DNA of 64,000 nucleotides. Source: Bordetella parapertussis (GTDB lineage Bacteria > Pseudomonadota > Gammaproteobacteria > Burkholderiales > Burkholderiaceae_D). Positions 1 through 7,752 of this stretch are shown piece by piece (position 1 is the stretch's first letter; every line of letters starts with the position of its first letter). The notes under the pieces are model-generated. The model had not been told where the DNA came from. It saw nothing but the letters and a program-made list of their open reading frames with translations, and searched no databases. The stretch lies in NCBI GenBank assembly GCA_945866125.1, contig CAMBFZ010000001.1, positions 124,001-188,000 of the forward strand, written 5' to 3'. The position numbers and the translations under genes were made by a program.

Positions 1-273
1 CGTCAATCGGCTGCTGCCGGCGCAAGCTATGTGGCCTTCGGTGGCTTCTATCCTTCCCGCGTCAAACAATATGAAGTCTCTACCGCACCCGACATCATCA
101 CGCGCGCCAAGGCCGAGATTACGCTGCCGATTTGCGTCATCGGTGGCATGAACGTGCATAACTCCCGCCCCTTGGTGCAGTTAGGTGCCAACTTGGTTGC
201 CGCAATTAGTAGTGTGTACTTGGCCGAAGATCGGCAACACGCTGCAACTGAATTCGCACAACTATTCGCTTAA
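1..273 (+). CDS. thiE: Thiamine-phosphate synthase, C-terminal part (gene cut by window edge)
   Basis: The open frame runs from the first base to TAA at 271-273 and gives the last 90 residues of a TIM-barrel protein. The segment GASYVAFGGFYPS, followed later by ICVIGGMN and by a C-terminal GA(N)LVAAISSVY stretch, matches the phosphate-binding end of ThiE, which joins HMP-pyrophosphate and thiazole phosphate to make thiamine phosphate in the cytoplasm. The start lies upstream of the window, so length and operon context cannot be judged. The GTG at 31 is an internal codon, not a start. A strong hairpin follows the stop codon. Confidence 0.85.
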   Translation, partial: RQSAAAGASYVAFGGFYPSRVKQYEVSTAPDIITRAKAEITLPICVIGGMNVHNSRPLVQLGANLVAAISSVYLAEDRQHAATEFAQLFA

Positions 274-283
274 CGCTCGCAAC

Positions 284-308
284 ACGACGTGCGTCGATCG
301 CACGTCGT
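284..308 (+). terminator. Probable terminator hairpin after thiE
   Basis: A perfect 10-bp stem (ACGACGTGCG at 284-293 and CGCACGTCGT at 299-308) encloses a 5-base loop, eleven bases after the thiE stop. The T-rich stretch (AAAATTTTTCTTT) begins about ten bases later rather than directly, so it may be an imperfect intrinsic terminator. It separates thiE from the effector locus that follows. Confidence 0.5.
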
Positions 309-368
309 CGTCTGCAAAATTTTTCTTTCTGATCTCTGCAATAAAGCGTGCTTGCGCTGTTTATTCGC

Positions 369-395
369 GGAACTCCTTTGTCTTGTTGATACAAA
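369..395 (+). promoter_or_regulatory. Weak hrp-box-like promoter upstream of chaperone-effector pair
   Basis: GGAACT at 369-374 and ATACAAA at 389-395 are separated by 14 bases. The left half matches the HrpL -35 type element (GGAACC) at five of six bases. The right half keeps the AC and the final A of CCACNNA. The spacer is one base shorter than at the other five loci in this window, so on its own this would not convince. It ends 68 bases before the GTG at 464. Confidence 0.35.
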
Positions 396-463
396 GATTC
401 GTGTTTGGAAAAACATTCCAGACCGTCTTTCATTTGCAAGCGTTTTTTTCATCGAAGGGGTTC

Positions 464-937
464 GTGTTGATTGCTAATTTGTCCGATCTTCGACATCTGA
501 TGCAGCAGATCGGTCCTGCCGTTCCTGAAATTTCGGCGATATTCCAGCACGATACGGATCAATGGGACATTGAGTTTGACGAACAGGTTGTGCTGCATCT
601 TGGCTGGCAATCCGATTCGTCCGCTTTGTTGCTAAGTTGCTCGTTGGGGCAGACTCCGGTACTAGAAAAACAGCAGAGGTACGCAGCTTATTTGCGTACC
701 AATCTGATGTGGTTTGGGGTGGCGCCGATTCGGATTGCGTTACGCGATCCGGATGATGTGGTGATGCTGATTGGTGAGTATGCAGGGGTGGGGTTGTCGA
801 TCGATTTTTTACGGCAAACATTTCATGCTTTTCTTGCCCATGCGAGCCGTATCGTGGAAGAGTGGGACGAAGATGGCTTAAGCGATACCCCGGATTTCAA
901 CAATGAGAAAGCCGCCTTGCAGATGATCAAAGCCTGA
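464..937 (+). CDS. CesT/SycE-like class I type III secretion chaperone
   Basis: The protein has about 157 residues, a usual length for dimeric chaperones that hold one effector before export. It has the chaperone-like core DIEFDEQVVLHLGW, then a hydrophobic strand SALLLSCSLG, and an acidic C-terminus (VEEWDEDGL), all typical of the CesT fold, whose sequence identity is low. GTG at 464, or TTG at 467, is chosen because AAGGGG lies at 455-460; the frame stays open further upstream but that part reads as non-coding. The next gene starts 28 bases after the stop, the standard chaperone-then-effector order. I infer its client is that next protein. A weak hrp-box-like motif lies upstream. The family call is firm on architecture, less so on sequence. 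Confidence 0.65.
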   Translation: MLIANLSDLRHLMQQIGPAVPEISAIFQHDTDQWDIEFDEQVVLHLGWQSDSSALLLSCSLGQTPVLEKQQRYAAYLRTNLMWFGVAPIRIALRDPDDVVMLIGEYAGVGLSIDFLRQTFHAFLAHASRIVEEWDEDGLSDTPDFNNEKAALQMIKA

Positions 938-965
938 GTCATTTTTATTTATCAATGAGGTCACT

Positions 966-2549
966 ATGCAAGCTACTACTGTTACGCGCGAATTGATTCA
1001 ATCTGTCGGCGATCACGTTTATCATCAGGGCGCATCCTATAAGCCTCTTAGTCCGACTAAGGGAACAAAAAATGCAGAGATTATTTATCAGGCGATCAAA
1101 AATATGCCTGACAACGCGGTTGTTCGCGCTGACTTTAATGCTTTCGGCAAGCCCTATATCTTCTTTCCTAAGAGAGAAAAGAAAACAAATAAAGAGACGA
1201 TCGGCACCATAAATAGTCGGGCCGAGCGCAATGAACTGTCCAACATACTCCACACAATCGCAACGTCATCAGCGCAGCAGCATCCCCGGTCGACTGGAGT
1301 GCACGAGTCGGTGTTTTCTCTCAACCTGTTAGCACGTTCAATCCCTATTGCCCGTGACTTCGTCGCAGGCGATTTAAAAAAAGATCTGGGCCTTTTAGCG
1401 GCAACCCACCGAAAATCACTCCGTACCGGAGTGCATGCAAAGGTTATGGCAAAGCACGGCACGACTGGAACACGAAGCACTAAAATTCTCGATCAGCGTC
1501 TGCGTCAATTCCGCGATGCTGATTCTAAAGTGTTGGGAAAATTAGCCACGCTTCTCGGTTCCGAATCGACGACCGACAGTGAATCGAGTGGCTTGATCGC
1601 CGCACTGGCGATGCGGCGTCTGGTTAGGGAATACCTAAAACAACCGGAAGACGGGAAAAAATCATTGGCGGCGCTGATCAAAGCGCGTACGTCTGATTAT
1701 GATTTACTTTTGTTTGCCAGGCTATGGACTCTGGAAATGGACGGACGCGAACGTCGCCTATTGTTCGATCATTCCTGGGCCCATGAAATGGATGGCATTT
1801 CCCGTCTCATACTTGGGCAATCGGCGGCAGGCTATGACGGTGATTCGCCATCACCCAAGTCTGTTTATATGCGTACCGACCGCAAGCCGACCGACCGCCT
1901 GGCGCCCGGCACGCCAGAAGACGAACGCTTGCTGGCGCATGCAATAGGACTAACCAGCCAATTGAACGAAGATGCATCGATTAATTCACAAGTGAGCGCA
2001 CTCTCTCAAGCGTCGCCGCATCATCAGTCAGGCTATTTGCTTTCGTCCCCCGGGCAGATGGTGGATATCACCGAGGAGGAATCTGGCGGAAAACCCCCGA
2101 GTGCAAGCCGCAAGTCGAGCGCGCAGTCGCCTGATTCGCCCTATATTCGTATTATAAGCAAGCGTCGGGTTAAGGCGATCATGCAGCAAAACGCGCAACG
2201 TCTCGATACGCCTACCGTCTGGCGTTCGATGGGTGGTGGGCGGCGCAGCGCTGTCCAAATCAGTACATTGGCCTCAACGCCATCTGAAGCAAGTTCCCCC
2301 GATTTCCTCGCGCATTCATTCTCTTCTGTTTTGCGTGGCTCGGGCTCGCCGCTCAGTCCTTCACAACTGAGAGGAAGCCAAAAATCGTCGTCTTTTAAAA
2401 GTGGGGAAGTCAGCTCAGCTGCTTTGCCGTTTGCGTCGGGCAGTTCGCCCTTCTCGCCGTCGGTTTCAGTATCGGAATCCGCTGGCGCACGTGTAACGAC
2501 GCACAATGACGAGACTGTATCGGGTCAATATTCGGACGCAGACGAGTAA
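966..2549 (+). CDS. Candidate type III effector, unknown family (527 aa)
   Basis: I do not recognise this protein. It follows a CesT-like chaperone gene by 28 bases and has its own TGAGGT ribosome site, so the pair is probably one transcript. The middle (about residues 110-300) is a helical, charged globular region with segments such as SIPIARDFVAGDLKKDLG and LLFARLWTLEMDGRERRLL. The last 200 residues are Ser/Pro-rich and low complexity (many SPS, SSP and GSS runs) and end in the acidic YSDADE. There is no signal peptide and no convincing membrane segment. A soluble centre with a disordered Ser-rich tail beside a chaperone fits a translocated effector. Its activity cannot be told from the sequence. 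Confidence 0.6.
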   Translation: MQATTVTRELIQSVGDHVYHQGASYKPLSPTKGTKNAEIIYQAIKNMPDNAVVRADFNAFGKPYIFFPKREKKTNKETIGTINSRAERNELSNILHTIATSSAQQHPRSTGVHESVFSLNLLARSIPIARDFVAGDLKKDLGLLAATHRKSLRTGVHAKVMAKHGTTGTRSTKILDQRLRQFRDADSKVLGKLATLLGSESTTDSESSGLIAALAMRRLVREYLKQPEDGKKSLAALIKARTSDYDLLLFARLWTLEMDGRERRLLFDHSWAHEMDGISRLILGQSAAGYDGDSPSPKSVYMRTDRKPTDRLAPGTPEDERLLAHAIGLTSQLNEDASINSQVSALSQASPHHQSGYLLSSPGQMVDITEEESGGKPPSASRKSSAQSPDSPYIRIISKRRVKAIMQQNAQRLDTPTVWRSMGGGRRSAVQISTLASTPSEASSPDFLAHSFSSVLRGSGSPLSPSQLRGSQKSSSFKSGEVSSAALPFASGSSPFSPSVSVSESAGARVTTHNDETVSGQYSDADE

Positions 2550-2618
2550 TTTTCCTCAAGTGGTTGTGGCAGCGGGCTGCGATGCGTCAGCACCGCTGCC
2601 GCATCGTATAATCGCCTG

Positions 2619-4898
2619 ATGCAAAACCTCCTGCACAACCTCAATCCCGAACAACTCGCTGCCGTCACGCTTCCCGCACAGCCCGCACTGATTCTTGCCG
2701 GAGCCGGTTCCGGCAAGACCCGCGTGCTGACCACCCGCATTGCCTGGCTGATTCAGACCGGTCAGGTCTCGCCGGCCAGCATCCTGGCGGTCACTTTTAC
2801 GAACAAAGCGGCCAAGGAAATGCTCACACGCTTGTCGGTGATGCTGCCGATTAATACGCGTGGGCTCTGGATTGGTACGTTTCATGGTTTATGCAACCGG
2901 CTGCTGCGCGCGCATTATCGCGACGCCGCGCTGCCGCAGACGTTTCAGATTCTGGATTCGCAAGACCAGATGTCGGCGATCAAGCGCTTGCTCAAGCGAC
3001 TCAATATCGACGATGAAAAATATCCGGCCAAAAACCTGATGTACTTCATCAACAGCGCCAAAGATCAGGGGCTGCGTGCGAAAGACATCGAGGCCAACGA
3101 CGACTACAACCGTAAATTCGTCGAGCTCTATCAAGCTTACGATGACCAATGCCAGCGCGAAGGTGTGGTCGACTTTGCAGAACTACTGTTGCGCAGCTAC
3201 GAGCTCCTGTCGCGTAACCAACCGCTACGTGAGCATTATCAGTCGCGCTTTAAACATATTTTGGTGGATGAATTTCAGGACACCAATGACTTGCAGTACA
3301 AATGGCTCAAGCTCCTCGCCGGGCAGCAGAGTGCCGTGTTTGCCGTTGGTGATGACGATCAAAGTATTTACGCCTTTCGTGGTGCCAATGTGGGCAATAT
3401 GGCCGCGTTCGAGCGCGAATTTCAAGTACAAAATCTGATCAAGCTTGAGCAAAATTATCGTTCGCACGGTCATATTCTTAATGCTGCCAACGTCCTCATT
3501 GCCAACAACGCGCGCCGTCTGGGTAAAAATTTGCGTACCGACGCCGGGCATGGTGAGCAAGTGCGTATTTTTGAGGCCAGCAGCGATTTACAGGAAGCGC
3601 AATGGCTGATCGAAGAAATTAAAAATCTTCTTGCCGAAGGCTGGATGCGCAGCGAAATCGCGTTGTTGTACCGCTCCAATGCGCAGTCGCGCGTGATCGA
3701 GCATGCGTTATTCTCGGCCAGCTTGCCCTATCGTGTCTATGGTGGCCAGCGCTTCTTTGAACGCGCCGAGGTCAAGCACGCCATCGCCTATCTGCAGCTG
3801 ATGGACAATCCGCATAACGATTCTGCCTTTTTGCGCGTCGTGAATTTTCCCACCCGCGGGATCGGCGCGCGGTCCATCGAGCATTTACAAGATGCCGCGC
3901 GCCAGTACAGCATCTCACTTTATGCGGCAGTACCCTATGTGGCCGGCAAGGCCGGTACTTCGCTGGGCAGCTTTGTCAAACTTATCGAAGGCACCCGTTT
4001 TGAGACGCAGCAATTGCCGCTGCCGGAGATGGTGAAAGTCGTGCTGGAAAAAAGTAATTTGCTGCTTCACTATCAGGGTGAAAAAGAAGGGGCAGACCGC
4101 ATTGAAAATCTCGAGCAGTTAGTCAGTGCGGCGACATTATTTGTATCCGAAGAAGGTTTTGGTATCGACGCCCCTGCCTTGCTCGGACCGCAAGTGCCGG
4201 CTGCGCCACCGGGCTTGGTCAGCGGCGATGGGATTGACATCGTTGATGCTGACGCGCCCTTGTCCACCATCATGTCGCCCTTATCCGCCTTTCTCTCGCA
4301 TGCCTCTCTCGAAGCGGGCGACAATCAGGCCCAGGCCGGGCAGGATGCGGTGCAACTGATGACGGTGCACTCGGCTAAAGGATTGGAGTTTGACGCGGTC
4401 TTTATCACCGGCCTCGAAGAAGGCCTGTTCCCGCACGAAAACAGCGAAAAGGCGGAAGACGGTGTCGAGGAAGAACGGCGGCTGATGTACGTGGCCATTA
4501 CGCGGGCGCGCAAGCGCCTCTACATGAGCTTTGCCCAGACACGCATGCTGCACGGGCAGACTCGTTACAGCATGAAATCTCGTTTCTTTGCCGAATTACC
4601 CGACGCCTCACTCAAATGGCTGTCGCCGAAAGTGCAGACGCAATGGTACGGACACACCCAAAAAGCGGCCTGGTTAGACACGCCGGATTCGGGTAACAAC
4701 AAAATTGCGCAGGGCTTTAATGCCAAGCGAGATAGTGGCTGGCGTATCGGCGAGAGCGTGTTTCATCAGAAATTTGGTGAGGGCGTGATTGTCGATATCG
4801 AGGGCAGTGGCACGCAGGCGCGCGCCAATATCAATTTTGGACGCAGCGGGATGAAGCTGCTCGATTTGGGAATTGCGAAGCTCGAAAAAGTCGGCTAA
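2619..4898 (+). CDS. uvrD: UvrD/PcrA-type superfamily 1 DNA helicase II
   Basis: This 759-residue 3'-5' helicase unwinds DNA in nucleotide excision and mismatch repair. Superfamily 1 motifs appear in order: Walker A GAGSGKT at 28-34, FTNKAAKEM (Ia), VDEFQDTN (II) near 215, GDDDQSIYAFRGA (III) near 245, LEQNYRS (IV) near 280, TVHSAKGLEFD (V) near 590 and YVAITRARKRLYMSF (VI) near 630. The C-terminus ends in the Tudor-like segment HQKFGEGVIVDIEGSG. TATAAT sits at 2607-2612, only seven bases before the ATG, and no Shine-Dalgarno is visible, so the message may be leaderless. Its stop overlaps the stop of the convergent downstream gene (4895-4898). Confidence 0.95.
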   Translation: MQNLLHNLNPEQLAAVTLPAQPALILAGAGSGKTRVLTTRIAWLIQTGQVSPASILAVTFTNKAAKEMLTRLSVMLPINTRGLWIGTFHGLCNRLLRAHYRDAALPQTFQILDSQDQMSAIKRLLKRLNIDDEKYPAKNLMYFINSAKDQGLRAKDIEANDDYNRKFVELYQAYDDQCQREGVVDFAELLLRSYELLSRNQPLREHYQSRFKHILVDEFQDTNDLQYKWLKLLAGQQSAVFAVGDDDQSIYAFRGANVGNMAAFEREFQVQNLIKLEQNYRSHGHILNAANVLIANNARRLGKNLRTDAGHGEQVRIFEASSDLQEAQWLIEEIKNLLAEGWMRSEIALLYRSNAQSRVIEHALFSASLPYRVYGGQRFFERAEVKHAIAYLQLMDNPHNDSAFLRVVNFPTRGIGARSIEHLQDAARQYSISLYAAVPYVAGKAGTSLGSFVKLIEGTRFETQQLPLPEMVKVVLEKSNLLLHYQGEKEGADRIENLEQLVSAATLFVSEEGFGIDAPALLGPQVPAAPPGLVSGDGIDIVDADAPLSTIMSPLSAFLSHASLEAGDNQAQAGQDAVQLMTVHSAKGLEFDAVFITGLEEGLFPHENSEKAEDGVEEERRLMYVAITRARKRLYMSFAQTRMLHGQTRYSMKSRFFAELPDASLKWLSPKVQTQWYGHTQKAAWLDTPDSGNNKIAQGFNAKRDSGWRIGESVFHQKFGEGVIVDIEGSGTQARANINFGRSGMKLLDLGIAKLEKVG

Positions 4899-6106
4899 TC
4901 CGCTCTCAGTTTTTCACGGAGGTTTACTAGCTGGGTATCGAATGCTTCTTTAAGCCCTTCGTCATTTATCTTTTCTCGGGTTGCTTTGCTGTGTCTTTGG
5001 GCAAAGTCATCCAGGCGCCAGAACGATGATCGCTGCACGGTTGGATTGTCTGTATCAATATAGGCGATAAACTGCTGCACTGAAAGTGAAGGACTGTCGA
5101 GTGCAGATAGCGCAATGCCGAGGTTTGTTTGAAGTCCTATTTTAGTCACTAGATTTTTGGGCGAGGCCTTTCCCTCTTTTTCTATTACTTGTAGCGCCGC
5201 ATTACAGCGGTCTTCGGCGTCGAAAAAGGCCGCACGGGATTCTGGCGATAAGTTTGCGATGAAATCTTCACGCCGATTGAGGCACTGGTAGAGAAGGCGG
5301 CGCGATTCTTCAGTGACAGGCGGGGCGCCCGTCAGATAGGGTAAAAAAGCGTGCAATGCAGACCGATTTGGTTCTTTCACGAACACCGCTAATTCTTGTA
5401 ACTCAATCGATGTATTAATCGTAAGCGCGACGGATTGCATTCTGTCTCGCAAAGCGCGGCCCTCTGCGCTGTCGTCAGGCGCTAGCTCGATATTGATCAG
5501 AGAAAGAAGCATCGACAGGTCGATTTTATTTTTCAAGTCGATTACGTCCTCTGGATTTTGTATCGCAGCACATAAGGGCTTGAGGCCAAATGACACGGCT
5601 TGCGCAACCTTGATTTTGATTTGCGGATTCGCATCCAGCCAGACATGAAGTGCTTTGATCAATTGAGCTGGATTGGTAAGTGTCGTGTCGATTTTTTTTG
5701 CGGTGTCAAACGGTACGCTGCTTGGCGCTAATTCTTCCCGATAATCTTTGGCGGTTTCCCAATCGGTGACGATGCTGCCCTGACAGTCTTTGATTTCTTT
5801 GCCGATTTGGTCAAGCGCGGGGCCGAGATGGGCAGGAAGGCGCGTCTTTAAGTCTGGAATATTTTTTACGAATATTGTCTGCAGCGGTATTTCTGTGCTT
5901 GGTAAGAAAGTCGTTGATGTGCCTTGTAAAACTTGAAGTATAAAATCTACTTCCATTGGTTTAGCCTCCAATTTTTTAAGTTCAAGGACTAAATTCAGTA
6001 AGGTTTCCAAGCTTACTTTTACTTTACTAGGCTGTAGTGGAATGGTGGTCGTGGAGGATGAATTCTGTGTTGGTAAATCGACGATGACTGGCGCGTCGGA
6101 TTGCAT
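4895..6106 (-). CDS. Candidate effector, 3' part of a gene split by a -1 frameshift
   Basis: The 403-codon frame beginning at the ATG at 6106 has no known family that I can name. It is helical and hydrophilic, with Ser/Thr-rich residues near its ATG and segments such as LLNLVLELKKLEAKPMEVDF and LKTRLPAHLGPALDQIGKEI. The same frame stays open upstream without a stop as far as 6253, adding about 49 coding-looking residues (EEDLTPVQTNTLRSVKKFIA, later LHPALLKKLEEIFADPPIG). At 6253 it meets the end of the 185-codon frame, which lies in the adjacent register. I therefore read it as the C-terminal three quarters of one protein of about 623 residues made by -1 slippage, not as an independent gene. 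The ATG at 6106 has no good ribosome site. The DNA is visibly more A+T-rich than its neighbours. Confidence 0.6.
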   Translation of the reverse strand: MQSDAPVIVDLPTQNSSSTTTIPLQPSKVKVSLETLLNLVLELKKLEAKPMEVDFILQVLQGTSTTFLPSTEIPLQTIFVKNIPDLKTRLPAHLGPALDQIGKEIKDCQGSIVTDWETAKDYREELAPSSVPFDTAKKIDTTLTNPAQLIKALHVWLDANPQIKIKVAQAVSFGLKPLCAAIQNPEDVIDLKNKIDLSMLLSLINIELAPDDSAEGRALRDRMQSVALTINTSIELQELAVFVKEPNRSALHAFLPYLTGAPPVTEESRRLLYQCLNRREDFIANLSPESRAAFFDAEDRCNAALQVIEKEGKASPKNLVTKIGLQTNLGIALSALDSPSLSVQQFIAYIDTDNPTVQRSSFWRLDDFAQRHSKATREKINDEGLKEAFDTQLVNLREKLRAD

Positions 6107-6207
6107 CGGCTGATTCCCGATAGGAGGGTCAGCGAAAATTTCCTCAAGTTTTTTAAGGAGAGCAGGGTGAAGCTCGCTGTTACAGCTTGAGTCGGCGATG
6201 AATTTTT

Positions 6208-6765
6208 TTACTGATCGAAGCGTGTTTGTTTGAACAGGGGTGAGGTCCTCTTCTTTTTTTTGATTTTTTTTTCAACCGCTGTGCAAATTTCATTTGTGTC
6301 TTTGAGAATACTAGACTGCACTGCAATTTTTAAGTTATCTGGGTTTTCCAAGTACGATGCAGTAATAAGGTTGAGGCGTTCCTCGCTTAATTGGGGTCCC
6401 TTGGCAGTCTTTGATGTTTCAATCGCCTGCTGCTCGGACTCTTTTGTCAATTTAAGCCTCGCCTTGGCAATCAAGTTGGTTACGCTTTGCTCCATCAATC
6501 CGCCGGATTGATTTCGCACTTGGGTAATGTAAGCTGTGACGTCCTTATCTTGCCGAAATCGCCCTTCAAGCAAACTAATCACGCGCTCCTTTGCTTTGTT
6601 GGCAAAATAGCCCGGCATGATTTTATGCAGCAGAGCAGTAAACGGGTGGGTCTCGGCATCACGGATAAAGATCTTGTCGATATTATTATCATCAGAATTA
6701 AATACCTCAAAATCCATCAGGATTCTGTCGGTCGATTCAGAGGGAGAGCTACCAGCTGCGCGCAT
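6208..6765 (-). CDS. Candidate effector, 5' part (185-aa zero-frame product)
   Basis: This frame starts at the ATG at 6765, with only a weak GGA upstream, and runs 171 codons to the A-rich slip site. After that it continues 14 more codons (RTSPLFKQTRFDQ is its end) before a stop. The N-terminus MRAAGSSPSESTDR is Ser-rich, as type III signals are. The body is helical with ETHPFTALLHKIMPGYFANK and SVTNLIAKARLKLTKESEQQ, and ends in the Lys-rich EKKIKKKK encoded by the poly-A runs. A near-perfect hrp-box-like promoter lies 78 bases upstream. I expect a short 185-residue form and a long form of about 623 residues, or only the long form if the shift is a sequencing artefact. No homologue is recognised. 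Confidence 0.6.
   Translation of the reverse strand: MRAAGSSPSESTDRILMDFEVFNSDDNNIDKIFIRDAETHPFTALLHKIMPGYFANKAKERVISLLEGRFRQDKDVTAYITQVRNQSGGLMEQSVTNLIAKARLKLTKESEQQAIETSKTAKGPQLSEERLNLITASYLENPDNLKIAVQSSILKDTNEICTAVEKKIKKKKRTSPLFKQTRFDQ
6253..6273 (-). other. Candidate -1 frameshift / transcript slippage site
   Basis: On the minus strand the zero frame reads GAA-AAA-AAA-ATC-AAA-AAA-AAG-AAG. It contains the heptamer A-AAA-AAG (6259-6253) in the register used by bacterial dnaX for -1 frameshifting, plus homopolymers of nine (6272-6264) and eight (6261-6254) A. A -1 shift, or an mRNA with one extra A in either run, connects the 185-codon frame to the 403-codon frame with no intervening stop. 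Without slippage, translation ends at the stop at 6208-6210. A sequencing or assembly error in the homopolymer would look the same. Confidence 0.55.
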
Positions 6766-6842
6766 GAGAATTCCAGATAAAAAAGAGGATGGAAAGAGCC
6801 GCCTGAAAATAGCTGTCGAAAATTAGAGGCGCTTGCCAACGA

Positions 6843-6870
6843 TCAGTGGGCGGCGCCGCACGGCTGTTCC
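6843..6870 (-). promoter_or_regulatory. Hrp-box-like (HrpL-type) promoter of the frameshifted gene
   Basis: On the minus strand GGAACA (6870-6865) is followed after exactly 15 bases by CCACTGA (6849-6843). This matches the HrpL consensus GGAACC-N15/16-CCACNNA at every fixed base except the last of the first half. It lies 78 bases before the ATG at 6765 and points at that gene. Together with 23094-23121 it is the best match in the window. Confidence 0.7.
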
Positions 6871-6966
6871 ATCAACGAACGCTCATGTCAAAGCATTGCT
6901 GATTTACATCAAAGTTATGGCGCGTTTTTCCAGAGTAGGAAAAAGGAGGGACGAGCGTTGCCGGAT

Positions 6967-7752
6967 TCAGGCCTCAACCGACACAGATTCGGGGCGTCCG
7001 AACATTTGTACGTAGGTAGGGTAAAACGAGCAGTACATCACAATGGTCAGGATGACCGATAAAGGCATGAGCACCATCATTGTGACGGCGGATTTGCCTA
7101 TTAGCAGCGTGAATATGGCACTGATGACAGCCGGCAGAGCGACGCCGATCACGACCCAGCCCAATCCATAAGCAAGAAAAGCCATGCTGCAGCGGCGCAC
7201 CGCAAAAAAGCTATAAAAAATCGCTTTGAATAAGCCCATTTTTTGCCAGGTGGCCAAGGGCGCTGCATGCCAGAAGGCCATCGCAAAAGGCAAGTACACC
7301 AGCCCTGCAAACAGCATCGACAGCGGCAGCGCGGTAGCGGGAATATTGTCCTGATCGGGCTGCAACTGCCCAGACATCAACTGCCAAAATACGCCATCAT
7401 CAACCAACGAAGACGCCGCCACAGCTAGCACCGCCGCCAGCAGATACAGTGTGCCTAGCCTCAGCAGGGTCCCCAGTGCGGGCGAGCGAAAGCCAGTGAG
7501 CAAGACGCTGGGCCGTACTTTTTTGCCGGCTTCAATGTCCGCGCATGCCTGCATGAAGGCCATTGAACATACTGGCACCAGCAACAGCGGTAGTAATTGT
7601 CCAATGAGCGGAATGAGCGACAGCGAAAACATCAGCAACAGGTAGAGCAGAAACAGCATGCTCAATTCGGCCGGCTGCTGACGGAATAGAACAAAGCCTT
7701 GCCTTATCCATTCGATACCGGTTTTGGCGGGCAGGGTGTCGTTGTTGTTCAA
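6967..7752 (-). CDS. BPSS1780-family integral membrane protein
   Basis: The 261-residue protein has about six hydrophobic helices, for instance LSMLFLLYLLLMFSLSLIPL near 30-50 and VLMPLSVILTIVMYCSFYPT near the C-terminus. The N-terminal pattern IEWIRQGFVLFRQQP is typical of BPSS1780-type proteins of Burkholderiales, whose function is not established. The start is a TTG whose last two bases form part of the TGA of thrB (7749-7751), so translation is probably coupled to thrB. It sits at the inner membrane. No catalytic residues can be pointed to. Confidence 0.75.
   Translation of the reverse strand: MNNNDTLPAKTGIEWIRQGFVLFRQQPAELSMLFLLYLLLMFSLSLIPLIGQLLPLLLVPVCSMAFMQACADIEAGKKVRPSVLLTGFRSPALGTLLRLGTLYLLAAVLAVAASSLVDDGVFWQLMSGQLQPDQDNIPATALPLSMLFAGLVYLPFAMAFWHAAPLATWQKMGLFKAIFYSFFAVRRCSMAFLAYGLGWVVIGVALPAVISAIFTLLIGKSAVTMMVLMPLSVILTIVMYCSFYPTYVQMFGRPESVSVEA

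Noticed and set aside
185..463. Long upstream extension of the first chaperone frame
   Set aside because: It overlaps the end of thiE and the terminator-like hairpin and reads as non-family sequence; the start near 464 has a ribosome site.
300..470. Search for a PIP box (TTCGB-N15-TTCGB) or hrp_II box before the effector loci
   Set aside because: TTCG halves occur but not with the right spacing at any of the loci; the HrpL-type motif fits better.
2568..2600. GGCAGCGG/CCGCTGCC inverted repeat between effector and uvrD considered as a terminator
   Set aside because: The loop is 17 bases and no T-run follows.
6253..6259. Simple pseudogene reading of the split effector gene
   Set aside because: Both frames keep coding character up to an exact slippery heptamer and the promoter motif is near perfect; decay would more likely show further stops. 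An assembly error remains possible and is stated in the finding.
6833..7015. 60-codon plus-strand frame before the BPSS1780 gene
   Set aside because: It covers the hrp-like box and the end of the opposite-strand gene, and its protein shows no coding character.
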